Origin: Mesonia profundi
GTDB lineage: Bacteria; Bacteroidota; Bacteroidia; Flavobacteriales; Flavobacteriaceae
NCBI RefSeq assembly: GCF_031085155.1
Contig: NZ_JAVHUL010000003.1
Coordinates: forward strand, 1 to 64,000
Length of the DNA stretch: 64,000 nt
Direction: 5' to 3'
Below the pieces are notes generated by a model that did not search any database, was not told the origin of the DNA, and saw only the letters and a program-made list of their open reading frames with translations. Position 1 is the first letter of the stretch, and each line of letters begins with the position of its first letter. Below are positions 52,489 through 61,511 of this stretch, piece by piece. The position numbers and the translations under genes are program-made.

Positions 52489-55400
52489 TTAAACCTTTTC
52501 TGCTACAGCTTCTTTCGGTTTTAGCGGCTGTAAAACTTCTAAGGCTCTTTCTACCGTGGTCACTTTATCAAAGGTAAGTAAAAGACGTAAGCCTTTACGG
52601 GTGTCTTTTTCTTTCATGATGCATTGTTGCGGATGACTTTGCACAAATTGCAAAACCTTCGTAAAGGTGGTGGTTTGATAAAAAGCCGATTGCTGATCTG
52701 CGATGAAATAACCAACCATCTTGCCTTTCTTTAGAATGATTTTTTCAATCCCAATCTGCGAAGCAATCCACTTTATACGCACGCTATTTAATAAATCTAC
52801 GACCTCTGTAGGTAATTCTCCAAAACGATCTTTTAGTCCCACTTCAAATTCTTGTAGTTCTTCTTCGGTAGTTAATTCGTTGAGTTTGGTATATAAATTT
52901 AAGCGCTCACTAATGTTGTTCACATAATCATCGGGGAAAAGAATTTCAAAATCGGTGTCAATCTGCGTTTCTTTTACAAACACCTTATTTTCTGGCTTCT
53001 CTTGATCGGCGTACAAGTCTTTAAACTCATTTTCTTTTAGCTCATCAATAGCCTCACTCAATATTTTTTGGTAGGTATCAAAGCCTATTTCATTGATAAA
53101 GCCACTTTGCTCGCCTCCTAATAAATCTCCGGCACCCCGAATTTCTAAATCTTTCATCGCGATATTAAAGCCGCTACCCAATTCAGAAAATTGCTCTAAA
53201 GCGCTAATGCGTTTCCGAGCATCATCGGTCATCACCGAATAAGGCGGAGTGATAAAATAGCAAAAAGCTTTTTTATTGCTTCGTCCCACGCGTCCTCGCA
53301 TCTGATGCAAATCTGATAAACCAAAATTATTGGCGTTATTGATAAAAATGGTATTGGCGTTGCTTACATCCAAACCGCTTTCTACAATGGTGGTAGAAAT
53401 CAACACGTCAAATTCATTATTCATAAAACTCAACATCAGCTTTTCGAGTTTCTTACCTTCCATTTGGCCGTGACCTACGCCAATTTTCGCATCGGGAACC
53501 AAACGCTGTAGCATTCCGGCCACTTCTTTAATGTTTTCGATGCGGTTATGAATAAAAAATACTTGTCCGCCTCGCTGAATTTCATACGAAACCGCATCGC
53601 GAATCGTCTCTTCAGAAAAACGAATCACGTGGCTTTCTATAGGATAACGGTTGGGTGGAGCCGTATTAATGGTGCTTAAATCCCGCGCCGCCATTAAACT
53701 GAATTGCAAGGTACGCGGGATAGGCGTTGCTGTAAGCGTAAGCGTATCTACATTTTCTTTGATGGTCTTTAATTTGTCTTTTACTGCCACGCCAAATTTT
53801 TGCTCCTCATCTACAATCAGCAGGCCTAAATCTTTAAACTTGACGTTTTTATTCACTAACTGGTGTGTTCCAATAATGATGTCTATTTTCCCGTTTTCCA
53901 GTTCCTCGAGTACTTGTTTACGCTCTTTGGCGGTTCTAAATCTATTTAGGTAATCTACAGATACTGGTAAATCTTTTAAGCGTTCCGTAAAGGTTTGTTG
54001 ATGCTGAAAAGCTAAAATTGTAGTAGGCACCAAAACCGCTACTTGCTTGCCATTATCTACCGCTTTAAAAGCCGCCCTAATGGCAACCTCGGTCTTTCCA
54101 AAACCTACATCCCCACATACCAAACGGTCCATAGGGCGTTCACTTTCCATGTCTTCTTTTACCGCTTGGGTAGACGTGCTTTGGTCTGGCGTATCTTCAT
54201 AGATAAATGAAGCTTCCAATTCATGTTGCAAATACGAATCGGGGCCAAAAGCAAATCCTTTTTCCAGGCGTCTTTTGGCATACAACTCAATTAGATTGTA
54301 GGCAATATGCTTTACGCGAGCTTTGGTTTTATTTTTTAAAGTCTTCCAAGCTTTGCTTCCAAGCTTATAGATTTTTGGCGGTTTCCCATCTTTCCCATTA
54401 AACTTAGAGATTTTATGAAGCGAATGAATGCTAACGTATAAAATATCCCGCTCCCCATACATCAACTTGATGGCTTCTTGTTGTTTTCCTTCGACATCTA
54501 TTTTTTGGAGTCCGCCAAATTTCCCAATTCCGTGATCAATATGCGTTACATAATCGCCCACTTCCAGATTCGTCAATTCCTTTATGGTGATGGCCTGTTT
54601 CTTGGCATACCCATTTTTAAGATGGAATTTATGGTAACGTTCAAAGATTTGATGATCTGTATAGCAAACGGTTTTGGTATCCTCTTCCACAAAACCTTGA
54701 AACATAGAAAACACGATGGTTTTATAATGCACCTCTTCCCCTTGGTCTTCAAAAATGTCGTGAAAGCGTTTAGCTTGTTGGGCACTCACACAAAAAATAG
54801 TGTTGGTATACCCTGCGGAATGGTTTTGTCTAAGGTTTTCTATGAGTAGGTCAAAATTCTTGTTAAAAGAAGGTTGAGGTTTGGTATGAAATTCTATTCG
54901 CTGCTGCGGATTTAAATACGCCTGACTACCAAATTCTACGGTAGAAAATTCATCCAGTTGCTGCTGAATTTCTTGGGTACTGCAAAACAATTCTTTTGGT
55001 TCGCTATGCTTGATATCTTCAGAAAGATTCTGAAAAGCTTCTTCGGCCTTACCGAATAATTTATCGAGTTCTGCGCCTAATAAATCGAGATTTTTAATGA
55101 AAACGACGGTTTTATTCGCGATATAATGTAAAAAACTATCCCTAATTTCTTCTAGGCGTTTGTTTTCTACATTCGGCATCACCGAAATTTTCTTCACCTT
55201 TTCTGTAGAAAGTTGCGTTTCTACATCAAAACTACGAATACTATCTACTTCATCCCCAAAAAACTCTATGCGATAAGGTTCATCGTTGCTAAAAGAAAAT
55301 ACGTCAATAATTCCTCCCCGCACCGAAAAATCCCCAGGTTCAGTTACAAAATCTACGCGTTTAAATTTGTATTCAAACAACACCTCATTCACAAAATCTA

Positions 55401-55866
55401 TAGAGAGTTCGTCGCCCAAATTAATTTTGAGCGTGCTGCGATCCAATTCTTTTCGGGTCACCACTTTTTCAAACAAGGCGTCTGGATAGGTAACGATCAC
55501 CGCTGGTTTTTTACGCGAGTTGATGCGGTTAAGCACCTCAGACCGTAATAGCACATTGGCATTATCGGTTTCTTCCAATTGGTAAGGCCTGCGGTAACTG
55601 CCGGGATAAAACAAAACGTTTTTCTCTCCCACTAGCTGTTCTAAATCGTTGAGGTGATAAGCCGCTTCTTCTTTGTCGTTAAACACGAGTAAAAAAGGTT
55701 TTTCTGAAGCTTTAAAAGCATTGGCTACAGCGAAGGAGAGCGCAGAACCCACGAGACCTTTCGCATGTATTTTGGCAGTGATTTCTTTGGGCTGGGCAAT
55801 AGCTTTTTCCAGTTCCTGCTGTTGCGGGAGCCGTGAAAATTTCTCGGTAATCTTAGATAAACTCAT
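52489..55866 (-). CDS. mfd: Transcription-repair coupling factor Mfd
   Basis: It removes stalled RNA polymerase and recruits UvrA. The 1125-residue protein has all regions in order: UvrB-like N-terminus (NDKEEAAYHLNDLEQLVGEKNVLFYPGSYRRPYQL), RNA polymerase-interacting domain (LEVGDYVTHIDHGIGKFGGL), helicase motor with Walker A DRLVCGDVGFGKTEVAIRA, DEEQ box (LLIVDEEQKFGV), motif TLTATPIPRTLQFSLM, motif VI QMRGRVGRSNKKAFCYF, and a C-terminal domain. A promoter element lies 6 bases before the ATG. Confidence 0.97.
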   Translation of the reverse strand: MSLSKITEKFSRLPQQQELEKAIAQPKEITAKIHAKGLVGSALSFAVANAFKASEKPFLLVFNDKEEAAYHLNDLEQLVGEKNVLFYPGSYRRPYQLEETDNANVLLRSEVLNRINSRKKPAVIVTYPDALFEKVVTRKELDRSTLKINLGDELSIDFVNEVLFEYKFKRVDFVTEPGDFSVRGGIIDVFSFSNDEPYRIEFFGDEVDSIRSFDVETQLSTEKVKKISVMPNVENKRLEEIRDSFLHYIANKTVVFIKNLDLLGAELDKLFGKAEEAFQNLSEDIKHSEPKELFCSTQEIQQQLDEFSTVEFGSQAYLNPQQRIEFHTKPQPSFNKNFDLLIENLRQNHSAGYTNTIFCVSAQQAKRFHDIFEDQGEEVHYKTIVFSMFQGFVEEDTKTVCYTDHQIFERYHKFHLKNGYAKKQAITIKELTNLEVGDYVTHIDHGIGKFGGLQKIDVEGKQQEAIKLMYGERDILYVSIHSLHKISKFNGKDGKPPKIYKLGSKAWKTLKNKTKARVKHIAYNLIELYAKRRLEKGFAFGPDSYLQHELEASFIYEDTPDQSTSTQAVKEDMESERPMDRLVCGDVGFGKTEVAIRAAFKAVDNGKQVAVLVPTTILAFQHQQTFTERLKDLPVSVDYLNRFRTAKERKQVLEELENGKIDIIIGTHQLVNKNVKFKDLGLLIVDEEQKFGVAVKDKLKTIKENVDTLTLTATPIPRTLQFSLMAARDLSTINTAPPNRYPIESHVIRFSEETIRDAVSYEIQRGGQVFFIHNRIENIKEVAGMLQRLVPDAKIGVGHGQMEGKKLEKLMLSFMNNEFDVLISTTIVESGLDVSNANTIFINNANNFGLSDLHQMRGRVGRSNKKAFCYFITPPYSVMTDDARKRISALEQFSELGSGFNIAMKDLEIRGAGDLLGGEQSGFINEIGFDTYQKILSEAIDELKENEFKDLYADQEKPENKVFVKETQIDTDFEILFPDDYVNNISERLNLYTKLNELTTEEELQEFEVGLKDRFGELPTEVVDLLNSVRIKWIASQIGIEKIILKKGKMVGYFIADQQSAFYQTTTFTKVLQFVQSHPQQCIMKEKDTRKGLRLLLTFDKVTTVERALEVLQPLKPKEAVAEKV

Positions 55867-55871
55867 TCCGT

Positions 55872-55879
55872 CAAAGGTA
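55872..55879 (-). promoter_or_regulatory. -7 promoter element immediately before mfd
   Basis: The minus strand reads TACCTTTG, with 5 bases to the mfd ATG, so the transcript should be nearly leaderless. Confidence 0.6.
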
Positions 55880-55964
55880 ATTCCTTCTAACTTAGTTCAC
55901 AAGAGTACTAATTATTTTTAACGCTTTGTTTATGGTTTTTTAAGGGATTTATCTGTCCTAGTGA

Positions 55965-56288
55965 CTACAACAAAGCTTTAATCGCAACATCGGTAATGGT
56001 ATTGATGACTTTGTTTTTAAAAATACCCAGTCTAATTTTTGAGATTCCTGCACTGTATAAAGTATGCATCAAAAAAAGATCTTTTTGGCTTTTTAAAAGC
56101 CATTCATATTCTGCGGGAGTGATGAGTTCTTCCGCCAAGAGGAACGTCCATTTTCTGAGTTTTTCTCTAGCATCTTCTAAAAATTGGGTAACGGTGTCTT
56201 CTCCGGCTTTTGAAAAGTCAGCGTATTGTTCTCTTACCAGAAGCAAGAGGCTGTTGCGCATTTCTTTTAATAGTTCTTCAAAATCCAT
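55965..56288 (-). CDS. Small helical protein of unknown function
   Basis: The 107-residue protein is not recognised. It is mostly amphipathic helix (FEELLKEMRNSLLLLVREQYADFSKAGEDTVTQFLEDAREKLRKWTFLLAEELITPAEYEWLLKSQKDL) with a hydrophobic C-terminus (VINTITDVAIKALL). There is no signal peptide. It begins two bases after the upstream lipoprotein gene ends and is the last gene of the amidase unit. A lysis-cassette role is only inferred from context. Confidence 0.65.
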   Translation of the reverse strand: MDFEELLKEMRNSLLLLVREQYADFSKAGEDTVTQFLEDAREKLRKWTFLLAEELITPAEYEWLLKSQKDLFLMHTLYSAGISKIRLGIFKNKVINTITDVAIKALL

Positions 56289-56290
56289 AA

Positions 56291-56752
56291 TTAGTAGGTA
56301 TTAATGAGTTTTTGTAATTGCGCTTTGGAAGTCTTGTCTTTCGCAGCTTCATATTTTATAATCAAATTGATGGCCTCCATCACTTGGGCTTTAGATTCTT
56401 GTACAAAAGCAGGGGATAGTTGTTGTTGATTTTCCCAGCGCTTTAGCAAACCCGCGAGTAGATTTTTTTCTTCATCAGAAAGGATTTGCCACATCGCTAA
56501 GCTAATGTCGTTATAGGATTTATTTTTCTCGTATTCTATAATTTTTTGTAAGTCTTCCCGCAGTTTTTCTACTTTCTGTTCGTGTTCTGCATAAGGGTAA
56601 ACAGCGCTGTCTAATAAATTGGCGGCTTCTACTTTAATTTCGGTTGCTTTTTGGTAGGAGTATTGGTCAAATGCTGCGGTTCTTAGTCCTTCACAAGACA
56701 CTAAGAAAATACTCATGAAACAGAGGCTGTATATAATTTTTATTTTTTTCAT
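56291..56752 (-). CDS. Small helical lipoprotein
   Basis: About 153 residues from ATG 56752; the frame opens at 56773. It has a signal and lipobox (MKKIKIIYSLCFMSIFLVSCEG), after which the mature part is nearly all charged helix (AFDQYSYQKATEIKVEAANLLDSAVYPYAEHEQKVEKLREDLQKIIEYEKN). No family recognised. It lies between a peptidoglycan amidase and a small helical protein, with overlap or near-overlap on both sides. The layout resembles an outer-membrane spanin-like subunit or an immunity lipoprotein, but sequence alone does not show either. Confidence 0.7.
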   Translation of the reverse strand: MKKIKIIYSLCFMSIFLVSCEGLRTAAFDQYSYQKATEIKVEAANLLDSAVYPYAEHEQKVEKLREDLQKIIEYEKNKSYNDISLAMWQILSDEEKNLLAGLLKRWENQQQLSPAFVQESKAQVMEAINLIIKYEAAKDKTSKAQLQKLINTY

Positions 56753-56769
56753 AAGCTTTAATTGAAGTT

Positions 56770-57360
56770 TCAAAACAACTCTTCCCGCACCCGAAGGATA
56801 CTTTTTATATGGTAATCGATAATTTTTTTTCTCCCTTGAGGAGTGTTTAGAATCTCTGAAAACTCTCTCCAGTTATCCATAAAAAAATTCTCGGTAAGAA
56901 TAGCGGGCATCATGGTTTTCCGAAGCACATAAAATGACGCTTCTTTATCTAAATCGCCATCGCTATAATCGGTTCTCAATTTTTCAGAAGGAAATTCTTT
57001 TTTAAATTCTTCTCCAAAGACCGTAGCAATCGCATCGCTTTTTGTTTGACGGTAATAGGTGAAAATTTCTGCGCCTTCCCCTCCGCCAGCATTCGCATGA
57101 ACACTCAAATAAAAACAGGGTAAATGTGCATAAGCATTGGCGCGTTTCACCCGAGTCACCAATCGAACATCCCAATACTCTGGAGCAATATTGATGTAGG
57201 GTATTTGCAAACGGGTGAGTTCTTCAATAATGCCATTAACGATAGCGCGATTAAATTCACCTTCGTAAATGATGCCTTCGTTCCATTGTTTTCTCTTTCC
57301 GGGAGTTTGGTAGACTCCGTTTATGAGTCCGCCGTGACCGTTATCTAACAATACAAGCAT
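56770..57360 (-). CDS. N-acetylmuramoyl-L-alanine amidase (Amidase_3), no signal peptide
   Basis: It cleaves the bond between the muramic acid and the stem peptide of peptidoglycan. The 196-residue protein is almost exactly one catalytic domain. Zinc ligands and catalytic Glu are intact: His9 in LLDNGHGGLING, Glu35 in YEGEFNRAIV, His88 in YLSVHANAGGGEGAEIF and Glu157 in AILTENFFMDN. Unlike cell-division amidases it has no export signal. That is usual for phage or contractile-system endolysins and for cargo of other export routes. It overlaps the following lipoprotein frame. Confidence 0.9.
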   Translation of the reverse strand: MLVLLDNGHGGLINGVYQTPGKRKQWNEGIIYEGEFNRAIVNGIIEELTRLQIPYINIAPEYWDVRLVTRVKRANAYAHLPCFYLSVHANAGGGEGAEIFTYYRQTKSDAIATVFGEEFKKEFPSEKLRTDYSDGDLDKEASFYVLRKTMMPAILTENFFMDNWREFSEILNTPQGRKKIIDYHIKSILRVREELF

Positions 57361-57438
57361 AAAACATCCCTTTTAGTTGCTATTCACCTAACAATTTAAG
57401 AAATTTTTAAATATTTTCGGGTTTTTCTCTGATGAATC

Positions 57439-58674
57439 TTAGCATTCTTGTATTTTTTCCCTGACGGATTTGTACGCATTCCAGTCAAAGTTTTGAAGAA
57501 ATGCTAATCCTTTTCGTGCGCCCATCAGCAATAGGTTTTGTTGATCTTGGAAAGACATATTAAAGTTTAACCAGTTGTATTGAAGATCGGCATCGATGTG
57601 GCAAATTAGTTGTTTATAATCGGGATTGCGCAAGAGGAAATCATAATCGTGTATTTGACGCATGGTGCTAATCATCGCGCCGCCCAAACTAAATGCGCCG
57701 GAGGTAGAACTGTATTTTTCTCGGTAAACGCTTAACCTTACGCCAAAGGTAGGGAGTGAAGGAATTTTTTTAGTATGAAAAATATTGATGGGGAAGTTAG
57801 AAAGCAAACCACCATCTACAAATTTTACTTCGGGAGGGACTTCTCCGCGATAGCCAGCAAAAGTCATCCACTCTTTATGGGATTTGGTACCTGCATCAGG
57901 AATATCTTTTTTTACAAATGGATAGTAAAAATAAGGAATCGCAATAGAGGCTTTCACAAATTGAGCCGGATGGATGTTTTCTACATCCTTCCAGTATAAA
58001 TGTGCCATTCTTGGAAAATCTACTTTGGTATGCGTGGTGATTTCCGAAGAAATAATGGCTAGTCTAGGTTTAGATATTGGTTTGTTCTCGCGGTGGTAAA
58101 GTTGAGAAGCCAATGTTCGTTTTTGTTTTAAGTCGGCATAAGAATTAATTCCAGCTTCCCTGAGGTGATGATCAATCCAATTTTCTAATTTTTCGCCTGG
58201 ATTGAGTCCTAAACGATATCGTAGCTGGTAATAAATAGTAACGCTGTTAAAAAGTAAATTCCAAAATAAACCACCGCGTTCCTCTACTTTACGCTGTATT
58301 AAATGCTTGACTCTTTTTGGACCATCTACAAAGTCGAAGAAATTTTTCTGACTCAGCGCATCCAGGATTTTCATCGAAACCGGCTCTCCAATATTAGCCA
58401 TTCCTGCCATAAATAAAGCATTAATAGCTCCGGCAGAAGTTCCTCCTAAGCTATAAAACCTGATTCCTGCCTGTTCTAAAATATAGGTATAGCCTACGAG
58501 CGCAATACCCAAAACCCCGCCGCCTTCTTGTACTAAATCTACATATTGGCAGCCTTTGGCGTCATAGATATCAGAAAAAATCTTTCCGCTATTTTTTATC
58601 TCCCGCGCTTTTACCACTAACTGGGTCATTTCGGGACCTTCTAGATAGTTTTTTATGTTGGTTTGCTTTTGCAT
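57439..58674 (-). CDS. Patatin-like phospholipase
   Basis: A 411-residue lipid acyl hydrolase. The oxyanion loop is DLVQEGGGVLGIALVGYTY (near residue 46), the nucleophile is Ser80 in YSLGGTSAGAINALF, and the catalytic Asp is in EVKFVDGGLLSNFP near residue 285. The dyad is complete. No signal peptide or barrel domain is present, unlike the large outer-membrane patatins of Bacteroidetes. It lies 78 bases upstream of the leaderless amidase in the same direction. Confidence 0.92.
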   Translation of the reverse strand: MQKQTNIKNYLEGPEMTQLVVKAREIKNSGKIFSDIYDAKGCQYVDLVQEGGGVLGIALVGYTYILEQAGIRFYSLGGTSAGAINALFMAGMANIGEPVSMKILDALSQKNFFDFVDGPKRVKHLIQRKVEERGGLFWNLLFNSVTIYYQLRYRLGLNPGEKLENWIDHHLREAGINSYADLKQKRTLASQLYHRENKPISKPRLAIISSEITTHTKVDFPRMAHLYWKDVENIHPAQFVKASIAIPYFYYPFVKKDIPDAGTKSHKEWMTFAGYRGEVPPEVKFVDGGLLSNFPINIFHTKKIPSLPTFGVRLSVYREKYSSTSGAFSLGGAMISTMRQIHDYDFLLRNPDYKQLICHIDADLQYNWLNFNMSFQDQQNLLLMGARKGLAFLQNFDWNAYKSVREKIQEC

Positions 58675-58815
58675 ACGGGAAGAAACTTCTCTCTAAAATA
58701 CTTCTTTTTGATGAGTTTACCATTCAGAAATGACTATAAAAGTCGTTTTTTACCATTTCCATAACAGCCAAAACCTAGTAATACTCGTATCTTTTGTTTT
58801 TAAAAATTTAGACAC

Positions 58816-60165
58816 ATGAAAGAGTACGATGTATTGGTTATAGGAACAGGAACTGCGGGAAAAACCGTGGCTAAAGCTTGTGTAAAAGCAGGAAAAAAAG
58901 TGGCTATTGCCGATAATCGCGAATTTGGCGGTACTTGCGCCAACAGAGGTTGTGACCCTAAAAAAGTACTCGTGGGGCTTTCGGAAATATTGGATCGCTC
59001 ACAAAAAATGATGGGAAAAGGGATTACCAAAATGCCCGAGTTTAGCTGGGAAGATTTACAGCAATACAAAAGAAAGTTTGTAGATGCTGTTCCCGCTGCG
59101 ACAGAAAGTGATTTGAAGGCTTTAAGTATTCATATGTATCATCAGTCGCCTCAGTTTTTAGATGAAAACACACTTTCTGTAGAAGGAAAAACCGTACGTG
59201 CGAAAAAGATTGTGATCGCGACAGGAAATAAACCACTCGAATTGAAAATTCCTGGAAGAGATCTGGCTTTGCTTAGCGATGATTTTCTAGATCTCCCCAA
59301 ACTACCCGAAAGCATGATTTTTATTGGCGCAGGTTATATTGGGATGGAGTTTGCTCATATTGCCGCGAGAATGGGCGTAAAAGTAACTATGATAGATATG
59401 TCCCCGAGACCGCTTACCAATTTTGATGAAGCCATTGTAAACCCTTTAACCCAAGCTTCAAAAGATTTGGGAATTGAGTTTATTTTTAACGCCGGAGTGA
59501 GTAAAGTTGAAAAATTGCAGAAATACTTCCGCGTAAGCGCAAAACAAGGCGATAAAATTATTGAAGCTAAAGCTGAATTGGTGTTTAACACCGCCGGTAG
59601 AGTGCCTTCTATAGATGAATTAGACTTAGAGAAAGGAAACGTAAGCTTTACCAAAAAAGGGGTGAGTGTAGATAAACACCTGCAAAATCCCAGCAATAAA
59701 AATGTCTATGCTTGCGGCGATGTGTCAGATAGTGAAGGCTTGCCTTTAACTCCGCTGTCATCCCAAGAAGCCAAAGTAGTGATCTCGCAGCTCATTGGGA
59801 AAAGCGTAAAGGAAGAAGCTACATACCCACCACAACCATCGGTGGTGTTTACAAGTCCGCAATTGGCATCTGTCGGACTTTCAGAAGCCGAGGCTAAAGC
59901 AAAAGGATATGAAATTGTGGTAGAAGAAAAAATGGATCTGAATTGGTTTAATGCCAAACGTATTAACGAACGTCATTATGGTTATAAAACCATTGTGGAC
60001 AAGAAAACCAAAAAGATTTTGGGCGCTCATATTATAAGTCCGGAGGCTGGCGGAATCATTAATTTATTTACGATAGCCATTTGCAGCGGACTGACGTGCG
60101 AGGATTTGAAAGCCATGATTTTTGCTTATCCTACTTGGGGAAATGATATTAAGGGGATGGTTTGA
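58816..60165 (+). CDS. FAD-dependent pyridine nucleotide-disulfide oxidoreductase
   Basis: The 449-residue flavoprotein of the glutathione reductase/mercuric reductase group has an FAD loop (YDVLVIGTGTAGKTVAKACVKAGKKVAIAD), redox disulfide (GGTCANRGCDPKKVLVG, Cys41 and Cys46), a NAD(P) loop (SMIFIGAGYIGMEFAHIAARMGVKVTMID) and a dimer domain (PPQPSVVFTSPQLASVGLSEAEAKAKGYEIVVEEKMDLNWFNAKR). The C-terminal HPTxxE base is replaced by FAYPTWGNDI. The substrate is unclear: it is neither a dihydrolipoyl dehydrogenase with HPT motif nor a MerA with a metal-binding head. It is divergent from the patatin. Confidence 0.9.
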   Translation: MKEYDVLVIGTGTAGKTVAKACVKAGKKVAIADNREFGGTCANRGCDPKKVLVGLSEILDRSQKMMGKGITKMPEFSWEDLQQYKRKFVDAVPAATESDLKALSIHMYHQSPQFLDENTLSVEGKTVRAKKIVIATGNKPLELKIPGRDLALLSDDFLDLPKLPESMIFIGAGYIGMEFAHIAARMGVKVTMIDMSPRPLTNFDEAIVNPLTQASKDLGIEFIFNAGVSKVEKLQKYFRVSAKQGDKIIEAKAELVFNTAGRVPSIDELDLEKGNVSFTKKGVSVDKHLQNPSNKNVYACGDVSDSEGLPLTPLSSQEAKVVISQLIGKSVKEEATYPPQPSVVFTSPQLASVGLSEAEAKAKGYEIVVEEKMDLNWFNAKRINERHYGYKTIVDKKTKKILGAHIISPEAGGIINLFTIAICSGLTCEDLKAMIFAYPTWGNDIKGMV

Positions 60166-60174
60166 AATAGTAAT

Positions 60175-60322
60175 TAGTATTGAGTATTGAGATTTTAGTA
60201 GTGAGAGGTAAGTGGAAAGTGAAAAAATCTTCAATCTCCGATTAATAGGATTTCTCCTTTTATTGAAACTAATGAGTGGTGAGTGATATATATACTACTC
60301 AATACTATTTATCTAAAATCTC
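60175..60322. repeat. Inverted and short-period repeats in the oxidoreductase-thiL spacer
   Basis: TAGTATTGAGTA (60175-60186) has a perfect inverted copy at 60296-60307, and GAGATTTTAG (60189-60198) has one at 60313-60322. The order crosses rather than nests. AGTATTG repeats in tandem and GTGAGTGGTGAGTG is nearby, giving seven-base periodic text. No gene is supported in the 255-base spacer. Confidence 0.5.
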
Positions 60323-60420
60323 TGGCCTTATGTCAATACATGGAAGGTCAGCTCGAAAGAATTCATTTTGAAGAGCCAGATCGAGATTTTTGATTTAATA
60401 AAAACATTTTCTAAATGGAA

Positions 60421-61479
60421 TTAATCCTCTTCTTTTTCGTCGTCAAAAGAATTCCAGCCTTGAGCTTTGATCGGGATTTTTTGATTGCCTCTAGTGACCA
60501 AGTGCATGCCTTCGCGTTCTTCGGTGATATGTCCAACGATGGTAAGGTTAGGATTTGCTTTGATCTTATCAAAATCTTTCTGATCTACAGTAAATAAAAG
60601 TTCGTAATCCTCGCCTCCATTTAAAGCGATGGTGGTGCTATCGATGTTAAATTCTTCACACACCGAAATCACTGCAGGATCTAAAGGTATTTTTTCTTCA
60701 AAAATATTAGCGCCTACCTTAGAGCTCTTACAAATATGAATCACTTCAGAAGAAAGTCCGTCGCTAATATCAATCATACTGGTAGGTTGCACTTCTAAAG
60801 CCGCCAATAGATCTGGAATGTCTTTTCTGGCTTCTGGCTTTAATTGTCTTTCAACCAAATACGCGTAAGGTTCTAAATCGGGTTGGGCGTTAGGGTTCAC
60901 TTTAAAGACTTGCTTTTCGCGTTCCAAGACTTGTAATCCCATATAGGCCGCTCCTAAATCGCCAGTGACCACTAGTAAATCATTAGGCTTAGCGCCATCT
61001 CGTGAGGTCACTTTTTTAGGATCTACTCTTCCTAAAGCGGTAATGCTAATCACTAATCCCGAAGTGGAAGAAGTGGTGTCACCACCTACCACATCTACTT
61101 TGTAGGTTTTTGCCGCTAGTGTAATTCCCGCATAAAGCTCTTCTAAAGCCTCTACCGGAAAACGATTGGAAGCCGCAATAGAAACGGTGATTTGAGTCGC
61201 TTCGGCATTCATAGCATACACATCAGATAGGTTCACCATTACGGCTTTGTATCCCAAGTGCTTCAACGGCATATAAGCCAAGTCAAAATGAACGCCTTCT
61301 ACCAGCATATCTGTAGTGACTACGGTTGCCTCATCTTTGTGATGAATAACGGCAGCATCATCTCCAATTCCTTTAAGGGTTGAAGGTTGATAGATTTCTA
61401 CGAATCGGGTAAGGTGATCAATAAGACCAAACTCTCCTAATTCAGATAAACTTGTTTTGGGGCTATTATCTTCGAACAT
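60421..61479 (-). CDS. thiL: Thiamine-monophosphate kinase
   Basis: It phosphorylates thiamine monophosphate to thiamine pyrophosphate, the last step of the pathway. The 352-residue protein has the ThiL/PurM-fold blocks: GIGDDAAVIHHKDEATVVTTDMLVEGVHFDLAYMPLKHLGYKAVMVNLSDVYAM (metal-binding DD and DM), VVGGDTTSSTSGLVISITALG, LLVVTGDLGAAYMGLQVL, MIDISDGLSSEVIHICKSSKVG and ALNGGEDYELLFTV. A -7 element lies about 33 bases upstream. It fits with the thiamine uptake genes at the other end of the window. Confidence 0.96.
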   Translation of the reverse strand: MFEDNSPKTSLSELGEFGLIDHLTRFVEIYQPSTLKGIGDDAAVIHHKDEATVVTTDMLVEGVHFDLAYMPLKHLGYKAVMVNLSDVYAMNAEATQITVSIAASNRFPVEALEELYAGITLAAKTYKVDVVGGDTTSSTSGLVISITALGRVDPKKVTSRDGAKPNDLLVVTGDLGAAYMGLQVLEREKQVFKVNPNAQPDLEPYAYLVERQLKPEARKDIPDLLAALEVQPTSMIDISDGLSSEVIHICKSSKVGANIFEEKIPLDPAVISVCEEFNIDSTTIALNGGEDYELLFTVDQKDFDKIKANPNLTIVGHITEEREGMHLVTRGNQKIPIKAQGWNSFDDEKEED

Positions 61480-61511
61480 ATGCTTTCTCTATAAAGTAAA
61501 TGAATAGACGG

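Noticed and set aside
52489-55866. Plus-strand frames inside mfd
   Set aside because: They are antisense shadows of a well-matched housekeeping gene.
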